The notes beneath the pieces were generated by a model. That model did not search any database and was not told where the DNA came from. It saw nothing but the letters and a program-made list of their open reading frames with translations. A stretch of DNA of 64,000 nucleotides from Stemphylium vesicarium. Taxonomy: Eukaryota; Ascomycota; Dothideomycetes; Pleosporales; Pleosporaceae. The position numbers and the translations under genes were made by a program. The stretch lies in contig QXCR01000069.1 in assembly GCA_004380135.1 (NCBI GenBank), positions 91,317-155,316 of the forward strand. The letters run 5' to 3'. Shown here piece after piece: positions 1 through 9,322 of this stretch; the first letter of the stretch is position 1; each line of letters opens with the position of its first letter.

Positions 1-488
1 CCGAGTCGGACTACGCGCTATCAAGCCTGTCAAAACAGGCCAACGGGCTCGAAGTATCTAGTAAAGATCCACAAGTCTTCCTCTCCGATCAAGTCAATGT
101 TTTGGAACATTTACGGCGAGAAGACGAAAACGAGGCTGCCCTCAAGGCGGCGCGCAAAGACCAAGAGCCGTCAGCTAGGACGTGGGTCGACGAGCAATCG
201 GGAGTGGTCGAAGAGCATATCGGTCCAGTGCAATTCAACATGGGCGGTATTCAAGTGAATGCTGATGAGATGGTGAAGAGGCTACAGGTAAGTCAGATTG
301 GAGCATGCAGTGCCAGGTTCTATTAAATACTGACTCTTTTCTAGGACCGTCAAGCAAACCGACAGGACGAACCTGAGACACCACCGCCCAAGACACAAGA
401 TACCAATATCAACGATAACGAAAAGCTGAGGTCTTTCTTCTCGAGTTTAGTAAACAAGGCTCCTTCAAACAGCCCGCGGAGCTCATAA
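1..488 (+). CDS. Dynein light intermediate chain, C-terminal part
   Basis: Partial gene cut by the left window edge; the visible frame starts at base 3. Exon to 287, intron 288-344 (gtaagt...ctag), last exon 345-488 with a TAA stop. The product resembles the C-terminal region of cytoplasmic dynein light intermediate chain, the subunit that couples the motor to cargo adaptors. The segment GPVQFNMGGIQVNADEM is followed by a charged linker and near the end the short amphipathic segment LRSFFSSLVNK. That segment resembles the FFxSLL adaptor-binding helix known from animal light intermediate chains. The Ras-like domain lies outside the window. The family call rests on the tail only, so confidence is moderate. 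Confidence 0.6.
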
Positions 489-1133
489 GGCATAGTCGAA
501 GACAGATACTCGCATGCATGATGATATTGGTCATGCACTCTTGTTCTTCTACCAGGTATTTTGTTTTTATTGACGTCTTTGGTAACAGCGCCGAGTGCAG
601 CAAAGACTTTTCCTATAGTCTTCCGATCGTCATCAGCATGGCTCTATACCCACTGTGTATTTCGGTCCACAATACAATCTTTCACATACAATCATAAATC
701 TACCATATCATGTCTGATCGAAACGTTGTCATGTTTGATTCCGGCCGCCCCGAGCGCGTCACACCTGCCAGTCTTGCTCAAGTATTGGACGGGCGATACG
801 GGGAGGAATGGGCGGTTTAGGTAGATTGTGTAGGGGGAGGCTCCAAGGTAGGAGGACTAGTGGAGATGGGTTTATGGTGAGGTGCTTAATTGGACTTTGT
901 TTTTTTATTCAAATTCTCCATGCTTGAGACATCAACCACTCTTTCTACATAGTTTTTTTTGTAGAAAATGAGGCAAGTGGGATACATGGCCTGCTTGTTG
1001 GGATGGGAATCGTGATGGTTGTGTGTAGCCTCGGGATGACGTCAGCGGTAAGCATGTGTACGACATGGAGGTGCGCAACCTCAACTATAGCCTTCTCAAA
1101 CTTGCATCCGATTTGGCTCTGCGACCCGTGAAA
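489..1133. other. Intergenic region, no gene seen
   Basis: About 645 bp between the stop of the dynein chain gene and the start of the alpha/beta hydrolase gene. Only short unconserved frames are present. A T-rich run near 900-960 may belong to the promoter of the downstream gene. Confidence 0.5.
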
Positions 1134-2413
1134 ATGGCACATCTCACCCGCGAAGAAGTCCTCTCATCAGGCACCGTAGCACCAGAATACAAAAAGGTAT
1201 CAGAACAACTCTACATGCAATCATTCCCTACCTGCGTAGTTCAAGCAAAGCAGGGCAGCGGCTTCTTCATTCCCATGATTTACTTTGGCTTTTCCTGATT
1301 TCTGTACTGAACCTCTTTTCTCTCATACAGGCCTTTACATCTCGCCCCCTAGACATCACCCGCGAAGATTTCTTCGCCTCCCGTGCCGCCCGCGCAGCCC
1401 ATCTCTCCGCACTCCGCCATCTTTACCCCATCCCCGGTCCCATTCCCGAGACAGTGAAAGAAACACTGCACCAAGTCGCGACGCAAGATGGCGCGTCGAT
1501 CCGTGTTAAAGTGTACCAGCCGGTATCTGGGCCGCCGCGAGGCGGTAGTCCGCTCATCCTGATGTACCATGAAGGCGGATGGAGCATGGGCGATCTGACG
1601 GACGAGGATATGAATTGTAGGATGTTTGCGAGGGAGCTGGGTGCTGTTTGTGTGAATGTGGAATATCGGTACGTATCCATTCTACCACCAAAAAAAACGG
1701 TTTCCCTTGTTGTCCTTTTTCTTTTCAAGCCAGTGCCGCGTCATCCTGTTCATTCTGCCCCTTGTTCGTGCTAGAAGGATAACAAAACGCGTGACCGTAG
1801 GCTCGCGCCTGAGCACAAATTCCCCACCGGCGTCACCGATTGCTACACAGCCCTCGAATGGAGCCTGCAAAACAGCGAGATGCTGGCTGCAACACCCACC
1901 GCTGGTCTCCTCGTTGGCGGCGCCTCGGCAGGCGGTAACATGGCCGCTGTGCTCGCTCTCCTCGCGCGCGACAAAGGGTTAGACCCGCCCATCACGGGCC
2001 AGTACCTCTGCGTCCCCGCCGTGCTACCCGATACTAATGTGCCCCCGCACCTCTCCCACTTGTACCAGTCGCGCTCCACCAGCATCGACGACCCCGTGCT
2101 CAAAGATCTCAAGCCAGGCGTTATCGAGGCGCTGTATGCGCCGCAGCCTTTTTCGCCTCTTTGGGATCCGTTCAACCACCCCGACGGCCACCGGGGTGCT
2201 GCCAAGGCGTTTTTTCAGGTCGCGGGCTTGGATCCGTTGAGGGATGAGGCGGTGCTGTATGATGGCGTTTTAAGGGAAGCGGGTGTGTTGACGCGGTTTG
2301 AACTGTACAAGGGATATGGCCACATGTTTTGGACAAATTATCCAGAGTTGGAGGAGAGTAGGCGGCTTGTGAGGGACACGCTTAGGGGGGTGAGGTGGTT
2401 GTTGGAGAGGTAA
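1134..2413 (+). CDS. Alpha/beta hydrolase fold-3 (HSL-type) esterase/lipase
   Basis: Three exons: 1134-1196, 1331-1668 and 1801-2413. The introns begin gtatca and gtacgt and end in cag and tag. Joining them gives a continuous frame through the family signature YRLAPEHKFP. The nucleophile elbow is GASAGG (GxSxG). The acid is probably Asp in LDPLRDE and the catalytic His is in GYGHMF. The oxyanion-hole motif, usually HGGG in this family, reads HEGG here, within YHEGGWSMGD. No signal peptide is visible, so a cytosolic esterase acting on small acyl esters is likely; the substrate is unknown. The start is the ATG at 1134, giving a first exon of 21 codons; upstream in-frame ATGs are less likely. 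Confidence 0.85.
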
Positions 2414-2551
2414 AGGGAGGGTGGGGGTTGTCACGGAACCTTGGTGTGCACATGGCCAGAGAAAGACAAACAGAATCACAATGGCATTTGTTGCTTACTT
2501 GATTTGTATACTACCCAAAACGCCGTTCACACCGGAAAGAAAATACGGTTC

Positions 2552-3039
2552 CTACGCGAGCTGCGTCTGCCCCGTCACAGGGCATTTGGCCCCATCCGCC
2601 GCACCCTCTACGCTCGGATGTGTGGCCACCTTGTTCTTGTGGTGCCCAACTGTCGCCTTGGTAACAGGGCATACATCGCCCTCACCCGCCTTGAGCATGT
2701 CCGGGTGATCGGGTGGAAGCACTGTCGTCGCGGTCCCGACAACGGGGCACAGCGCATCGTCCATTTCCTGGGCCTTGGGCTCGTTGACGCTGGTCCTGAG
2801 CGCAGGGCACGAGGTTGCTGTTGTGTCATTCGTGGGGACGGGGGGATGCGTGTGCAGGTTGTGGTGGTGGTCTGTTGTTGCGCCTACGACGGGGCACTGG
2901 GTGGTGAGGTTAGTATATATGTTGGGTACTTTGAGAGCTACCGGAGGATATATACCGTCTGGCCGTCCTTTGCGAGGTCCACAGATGGGTGGTTTGGTGG
3001 GAGGACATCATTCGTGGTTCCAATTACTGGGCAAGACAT
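2552..3039 (-). CDS. Tandem Cys-Pro-motif protein (possible heme-responsive), unknown function
   Basis: Two exons on the minus strand: 2956-3039 (28 codons) and 2552-2896. The 59-bp intron starts gtatat, has a tactaac branch site and ends cag. The 142-aa product has six Cys-Pro motifs at residues 3, 29, 58, 78, 104 and 133. The spacings 26, 29, 20, 26, 29 mean two 75-residue modules. Within each module, type A reads CPVxG...LPPxHP and type B reads CPVxxAT followed by His-rich HH...THP. The third motif is CPALR or CPVTG. CPV with a nearby His resembles heme regulatory motifs of HAP1 and related sensors; that function is inference. There is no signal peptide or membrane segment. The intron falls exactly between modules A1 and B1. 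A 240-codon opposite-strand frame covers the same DNA but shows no such order. Confidence 0.75.
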
Positions 3040-3440
3040 GATGATGAGGCTGTTCGTTGGAGGCCTTTTTTCGGGTTGCTTTTTGGATGCAAGGGCTGCA
3101 GTTTGGGAGAGAAGAAGAAGACTTTGCACAGAGCTACGGAAAGCGGTGTATAGAGAAGCTTGACAACAAGTGCAAGACTGACTGTTCAATGCAGCTTGTA
3201 GGCCCGCCTTGAAGCTACCCCAGATTTGCAGGGATCATGGCGCCAACGTCATTGTCAGCGGTATCATCGCTGTTTTGATTGGGTGGAAGAACTGCGCTTC
3301 TGGAACGTCGGCGACGCACGCTTCTTTATGGTTTCCCCATGCCACCAATTCAACAACATTCTTCCCTATATTCTTGGAATATTTGGTAGCTACTAACACA
3401 AGCTCTAGATAATAATGCTGCACTCTGGTTGCAGCACCGC

Positions 3441-4337
3441 TTAAGCGTTCGCGTTGATGAAAGAGATAAAGTTTGAGGTACAAGTGTAGATACTAGGGAA
3501 GTTTGCGAGAGCGCAGCCCTTGCCGTAGGAAACGACACCGATCAGAGTCAAGGAAACGTCGACGAGGGGACCGCCAGAGTCACCCTGGCAAGAGTCGTGG
3601 CCACCGTCAGTGTAGCCAGCGCAGACCATGTTGCTGGTAACGGGCGCGCCGTCGAAGTCGGGGTCCTTCCTGTAGGCAGCAGCGTAGCTGGTGCGTGCGA
3701 CAATAGGGACATCAACCCTCTGGAGAGCCTCGGGGAGAGCCTCAGGGGTAAGATCATCCGATCGGAGAGTACCCCTGGTCAGGCATTAATGTTGTGTTCA
3801 TGTCATATTATAGTGTACATACCATCCGGCAACGGAGGCAGCTAATCCGCTAGCAGGATCAGAGCCAGCTGCGGGCAGACTAACATATGAAATGGTGCTG
3901 TTAGATGAGATGGGAGTCGAGAGCTTCCACACGGCGACATCGTTATTCTGGGCCTCAGCGTCGTAGCTGGGGTTAATAATAATAGGGCGAACGCCGACAA
4001 CAGTTCCACCGGAAGACTTGCTCTACACATTTCATTAGTTGAGAGCGCGTCTTTCCAATACCGGAGATGTTCTTACCAGGCTACCAGCGCGAATAGTAAG
4101 ACCGCTAACGGGGCCTTCAATGGCGCTGGCCACGGAGCAATGAGCTGCTGTGACAATAGTGTTGGCGTTCAAGAGAGAACCACCGCAGAAGTGTTCCCCA
4201 TTGGCGCGGCGAAGACTGACGATGAAGGGATATTCCCCGGCGCGAACGGTAGTTCCGCCAACGATAGCGTTCTCAGGAGTTGGCGCCGCGATAATAAGGG
4301 CGGGTAGCACAAAGGCGAGAGTAGATTGGAAACGCAT
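3441..4337 (-). CDS. Secreted trypsin-like serine protease (S1 family)
   Basis: Three exons: 4077-4337, 3823-4022 and 3441-3774, with introns of 54 and 48 bp, give 264 aa. A signal peptide (MRFQSTLAFVLPALIIAAP) and a short propeptide precede the mature N-terminus IVGG. The catalytic triad is visible: His in VTAAHC, Asp in NNDVAVWKL and Ser in GDSGGPL. The Asp six residues before that Ser (within GHDSCQGDSGGP) predicts trypsin-type cleavage after Lys/Arg. The C-terminus SIYTCTSNFISFI replaces the usual YTRV segment. The enzyme should be extracellular and degrade protein. It is intact by inspection. A TATA-like tatatta lies about 85-95 bp upstream of the ATG. Confidence 0.93.
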
Positions 4338-5415
4338 AGTAGAATGCAGTTAAGACTGACAAGGGTTCAAATAAGGGAAGAGTGAAAGACCGGTTAGCTA
4401 GTGATAGTTTAGAAGGGAGACTTAATATATGTAGAAGGGATTGCCTCTCCTAAATCTGTGGTCTTGGTCTACAAGCCTCCCACTGTGTCGTCTGGGAGAT
4501 AGCAAGAAACATTAACTACGCCTGATGTTTGTGCTTCCAAATCAGTAGCACTTACGGCTTAGCGAGGTCTTCACCAAGAGTCTGTCGTGCATAGGTGGTA
4601 TTGCGCTATAGCCGCCATGTGTGCCCATCAAAATAGATGTGTCGCATGCTGATGGCTTCATCGAAGCATGTACGACCGCGTGATACAGAGCTTTTGTGTG
4701 TAATTACGTGTGCTCCATTCCCTGCTTAGAGTTTGCCTAGACGCTCCTTGCCGTTCCTTTTCTTTTCCTAACACATTGTACGTGCTACTTTAAGATTCCC
4801 ACTTTCGTGACCCTACTGTCGCTCCGTACATTGCATCCATTGCTAGCCTCACGGTTGTTGTGCCTCTTGTCACCCGTCGCCGTAGCCGTAGCCGCGGTAA
4901 GAGACCTTACGCCCGTCTAGGATGGCGACTTTACTATTACTGAGCGCACGCCAGAAACCCCTAAAGCGCACTTCGCAGATTTTAGGTATACAGGGAGCAT
5001 GCTCGCATCGATGACTAAGGACTACAGGCTCGAGAACGGAGTGGTCGCGATCAGGTAGACGACTGCATGCACATGGCTGATAGCATGCTGCGCATCAATG
5101 GTATTTTGTCGTCCGCATTAGAGCCACCTGTTGATATCAGACAAATGTGTCGCTCGAGATGTTCCGGGTTGGTGTTGGGGCTGTCTGTGACGGTTTATGG
5201 GGTAAGGACATCCCAGATGTTGAAGGCAGGTGCTGCCTAGTCAATCAGAGGCAGCCGAAGCTCTCCTTCTCTTCCTGCAGTTGCAACTACCTTTGGTAGT
5301 TGCGACGATGTCTATTTGGGACTAGCACTATCTACGGTCACCCATCTATATATACTATTCGTAGTCTCACATAACACAATGTAATCAACCTTTTCATACT
5401 TCAACAGCTCCTACC
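4338..5415. other. Intergenic region, no gene seen
   Basis: About 1.08 kb upstream of the trypsin gene. It holds no long frame and no Rossmann GxxGxxG coding that could complete the NmrA-like fragment on its right. Several stretches (4,900-5,300) look like decayed sequence, but nothing can be named. Confidence 0.4.
4421..4430 (-). promoter_or_regulatory. Probable TATA element of the trypsin gene
   Basis: On the minus strand the sequence reads atatattaag, about 85-95 bp upstream of the protease ATG at 4337. It is the only clear TATA-like site there. Confidence 0.4.
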
Positions 5416-6135
5416 GTGAGCCATTACATATGGTCTACAATTCCGAGCTCTAAGCATCTGAGCAGTGGCAAAGTTGAAGTTCCACACTTAGACTACAAGG
5501 CCAAAGTCGATGAAAGCATTAAACAGGAGCTACCTGCATTGGCTAAGAAGACTAAGTCCCTCTTCTTCGGCTACTATCGAAGCAAAATTGCCTTTTTTCC
5601 CTTGCTTAAGCCTATTGAATATGTAAGAGCTCCAAAGACCTTCTAAAAATGGCATTCCCCCTCCGTCCTCCTCTCCCTCTCGATGATGAAAGGTTCTGAC
5701 TGAAACCCTTAGCCTGGTGCCAATGGCAAGTACGCTCAGTTTGTTGCCACTCCGGCTAATTTTCCGATTCCTGTCGCCGGCGACATGACCGTCACGCCCG
5801 GTATCTGGGTTCGTCAGATCCTTGCCAACCATCCCAAGATTTTGAGCAAATACGCCAGTGTCGCTCCCGAAAACATGACTTTCGGAGAGATACTCCAAGT
5901 CTGGTCTGAAGTAACCGGCCGTGAAGCTGTCTACTTCGAAGTTAGCAAGAAACAGTATGAGGAACTATGGGGCATTATTGGCAACGAACTGGCACGAAAG
6001 CTGGAGTTTGGAGAAGTAGTTTCGGACTGGACGGCTGCCCAAGGTGACGAGTTTTTGTCAATGGAGGACTTGGGTATTTCAGAGCAAGGAATTGGATGCA
6101 AGCCTGCACTTGAGCGTTTGAAGGAGTTCCTTTAG
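5416..6135 (+). pseudogene. NmrA-like NAD(P)-binding protein, N-terminally truncated
   Basis: Two coding blocks, about 5401-5622 and 5713-6135, joined by a 90-bp intron (gtaaga...cttag). They give the middle and C-terminal part of an NmrA-like (SDR-related) protein: HYIWSTIPSSKHLSSGK, VPHLDYKAKVDE, then FGEILQVWSEVTGREAVY. The roughly 100 N-terminal residues with the dinucleotide-binding GxxGxxG loop are missing. No ATG starts the frame (it opens with GTG at 5416) and nothing suitable lies upstream. NmrA-like proteins are redox sensors or oxidoreductases. Without the nucleotide site this copy is probably non-functional. The remaining frame has no stop, so the truncation may be recent. Confidence 0.7.
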
Positions 6136-6742
6136 AGACGCAACCTCAAAACACAGGTTAGTGTTTTGTAATTCGATCAACAGCCTTTCTAGAGAGTAAT
6201 AGGATCGTGCATGCCGTTTCACAGAGCTAGAATCTGGACCTTGCGTCGTGTACCCCGTCATAGCCTCAACATACTGGTCGGGATTTTCTCGAGACCGCGC
6301 GATTAGCATTCCCATGGCTGAAATATTCCACTCTAGGCTCAGACAAGGGACAGGATAGGGATCTCATACGGCTTTCTTTACAGAGTTCAATCATAACAAA
6401 GCGACTTGATTGGCTCTCTCGCAATCTTGATCCCAATTATACACCTCCGTTACAACATTTATCTGCTAACACGCTCGGGTATTGTTGGAATATCGGATTA
6501 CCACTTTTGGTTAGACCAACAACCTCGAGTGAATGGAGCACGTCTCAACATGCACCTGCACAGATTCATGCCTTCACGCGAGGTCGCCCTTCACAATTTT
6601 CTGATCGACCGGATTAATTAGGCTTTTCTTCCTCTCCCCACTTCCTTCCCTACCTCTACTCGACTTTACCACTTTTCTATTTAAACAATCCCCTTTTCTG
6701 AGAATTTGACAAAGACTGCAAGACTTAGATCAGTCGTACTAA
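6136..6742. other. Intergenic region, no gene seen
   Basis: About 600 bp. A pyrimidine-rich stretch at 6625-6690 resembles a fungal promoter or 5' leader for the frame that follows. Nothing else is recognisable. Confidence 0.4.
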
Positions 6743-7999
6743 AGCTTCACAATCACGTCTTACGGGTACGATTCCGCGTCGTGGGACGGATACGACTGCG
6801 ACTCGTATACCATCCACGAAGAAGACTATGGCTGGGACCCCTAAGACCCCGAGGAAACCTGCGCATTCGACTACATCCCCTTCCGCGAACTCGTTGGCGC
6901 AGGAACGGGCTACATGGCCACGCAATACATATACCCAATCTACGACTCGGCTCTAATCACCTTTTTAGCCATGGCGGAATCCGCTACATCAGCCATTGCC
7001 TACGAGCGCGAGCTGAAGTTCTACAAGTTCGTCCAGCTCCCCGCCGAACTACGTCTGAAGATCTACACCGCGTACCTCAAAGACGCCAGGGTGACGAAGC
7101 ATCTGCACTACGATGCTTTTAGAAAACCATGCTGTATCTGATCCTGGCCATACGACCTGGTCATTTGTGACCGCCATTCCATCACCAAACTGCCACCGCC
7201 CCGTTTCGCGCCTTGGCTTTCCGCTCTCGCTTTCGCGAACAAGCAAATGCTCGGCGAAGTCACCATCTGCATGTTGCAGACGACCGAGTGGTTCGACTTC
7301 AAATACGACGAAGCCAAGGCAGTGGAAATCGTATCCTGGTTCGCGGATTTCCTGGCGAGTTTTCCTGCGTACGTGGATAGTAAAGGGGCGCTGACGATGG
7401 AGGTATTCGCCGCGGTGAAGAAGATCGGGTTTCCACATGCGAGTAAGTTCAATGAGCGCCTTGTGGCTAGGGTTGTGAATGAGGTGAATCTGGATATCGC
7501 GCTTATGCTGAAGTGTACCGAGCTAGATACGCTCGCCTTGTCGTTTAATTTGAGGCAGCTTGTGGAGAGTCAGTTGGAGCGTGTGCCTCGTGAGCTGGAT
7601 GATTTCTTGGAGTTCTTCCACTTTGCGCCGATGCTGGAACATAGGGGGCTCAAGGAGGTGCACCCTGAGGGCGTGTATTCGAGGGAGGGCGAGGAACGCA
7701 CCATGGAGTGTTTGTATCAGTTTGCGGAGTAGATTGTTAGGGGGTGCAAAGAGAATGGTAGGGCGGTGGATTTGTATGTGCGTAAGCGGTGGAAGATCTT
7801 TCAGCGGAGGACTAGGGGGAAAGGTTTGTATTGGAGAGTGATGGAAGAGGTGATGGGAAGAAGTGAGGTAAGAATGGGCTGTCGCAGATTGTTTGGGAAA
7901 TTGCGGCTATCTACGTTGACTGGGATGTGTAGAAGGTTGTTGGAGATAATGGGACATGTTCACGGCTTGCCTAGAGTATTGTCAATGGATCTGCAATGA
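6743..7999 (+). pseudogene. F-box-like protein frame with three in-frame stops
   Basis: One reading frame runs from 6743 to 7999 and is interrupted only by TAA at 6842, TGA at 7139 and TAG at 7730. Translation is plausible on both sides of each stop. A Met at 6971 begins AESATSAIAYERELKFYKF, followed by LPAELRLKIY, the N-terminal signature of F-box/2EXR-like fungal families. The body contains FAPWLSALAFANKQMLGEV, LKCTELDTLALSF and FFHFAPMLEHRGL. The TGA sits where a Trp is likely (CCI-stop-SWPY). It may be a decayed gene, or a shorter gene from 6971 in which only the central TGA matters; no intron removes it. Function of the family is unknown. Confidence 0.55.
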
Positions 8000-8100
8000 A
8001 TAAAGAAGTTGCGTACCTAGTACTGCACCATCTTGAACGTACGTGAGACACGGTCATTGTTAATATAACAAATGCCTTGCTCTGAGCGGACATTGTTGCT

Positions 8101-8748
8101 TCACCCCCGCTTGGTCCACCTCAAGCCGGGGGTACTCGCCTCCACGTACTGAATGGTCACACCTCTTCTTCCTTTCATAGCGAAACCTTCTCTCAACCAC
8201 TTCGCCAACCGCTTCATAAAAGGTGAGCAATTGACCAACACATCCTGCATACAATAGCGTTCGCTAACGCGAACCTCTGACCAAGCTTCAACGATCAACT
8301 CGAGACCCTGCAGCTCAAATAGATCTGCCAGTCGACACTTTGCAACGACGTCATCGAGCTCACTGATACGCGGTCGATGTGATACCCACATCGTCTTGCG
8401 CGGCATAGCAAAGCCTTCTTTCCGTTTATTCGACCCTATCATCATGTTCTCGACTTCGAATTTCATACAAAGCTACGTTAGACCGAGACATTTCGTCATC
8501 AGCTCGATGTATGTATTACCCTCACCGGCACTCGATTGATGACTCCCAAAGAGCTGGAAGCCCAGACGACGGAGCGCTGTGAATTCTGCGTGCTCTCCTA
8601 GGCTTCTTTCTAATAAGGCGGTGAAGTCTAGAGGCTGAGGCTTCGCAGATGGTTGTTCGGGGAACATGACGGAATGGTATATCATTTTGCAGAGTTCTAA
8701 AGGTAGAGTTGGGAAGGAGATAGTAGCTATGTTGTTAGCTGAAGACAT
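8101..8748 (-). pseudogene. F-box-like protein with one in-frame TAG
   Basis: Minus-strand frame starting at the ATG at 8748 (MSSANNIATISFPTLPLEL). LPLELCKMIYHSVMF near the start matches the F-box-like N-terminus seen in the neighbouring plus-strand pseudogene. The frame stops at TAG 8475-8473. The same frame then continues through LCMKFEVENMMIGSNKRKEG to a stop at 8101. The total would be about 215 residues with one lesion. It may be a pseudogene, a shorter functional protein of 91 residues, or a sequence error. The two F-box-like loci are in opposite orientation 100 bp apart and may be paralogues. Confidence 0.5.
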
Positions 8749-9322
8749 GGTTTTAGTGTTACAGTCAAACACTTCCGGTGTGCTTTGTGGAAAGATTCTT
8801 TCCGAAAAGTAGAGCGTGCTGTGCAAAATACATTGGTTTTATAGCTGACTCGATTTTCTGGTCGTAAGCTAAGGGTGCATATTCATCATGTGTTCCGTGG
8901 GAGTCGTTGTTCATTGCCCAACGTCGTCACAACTATTGCTGCGTCTATTCTAGCCCGCAGTAGTAGTTGTCACATAGGTAGCCGCGCGCCCTTTGTCAGG
9001 ATGGGGTGCATATTCAGCTTCACAGCAGACATGGCTGGAGTAGAGTAGGAGTAGCATGGCTGTGAGATCAAAACGCGCTATTCTTCAACGACAGGTGGAC
9101 TAATCAATGTCGTGGCGCTTTTGTTGGGATTCAATGTTGGAAGGGAACGTGTATCATGACGCAGCTGCCTCGGCTGAAGACATGCCAAGCCCTCCACCAG
9201 CCGAAGCTGCCTGAGATCCGACGCGTCGGAAATCCTCGCAACAGAAAACACCAACGGAGGTTCCGTCGACCGTCTTCCGCCACCAACAGCTCACGAGTGC
9301 GTCGCATTTGCTAGTATGCAGA
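8749..9322. promoter_or_regulatory. Divergent upstream region of the F-box-like locus and the Zn2Cys6 regulator
   Basis: About 570 bp between two divergent starts. It contains the 14-bp CGG palindrome listed separately and several further CCG/CGG half-sites at 9240-9290. No frame is convincing. Confidence 0.4.
9227..9240. promoter_or_regulatory. Perfect 14-bp CCG/CGG palindrome upstream of the Zn2Cys6 regulator
   Basis: TCCGACGCGTCGGA is its own reverse complement and lies 83 bp upstream of the regulator's ATG. Zn2Cys6 proteins bind paired CGG triplets, so this could be an autoregulatory operator. Related half-sites (TCCG and TCGGA) occur in the dioxygenase/kynureninase promoter. Binding itself is inference. 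Confidence 0.4.

Noticed and set aside
2441..3163. 240-codon plus-strand frame over the Cys-Pro repeat gene
   Set aside because: It is the complement of a regular two-module protein with a canonical intron; the plus-strand translation has no pattern and is Cys/Val/Arg-rich noise.
7049..7452. Two minus-strand frames of 114 and 129 codons
   Set aside because: They oppose the F-box-like frame, whose translation is coherent on the plus strand.
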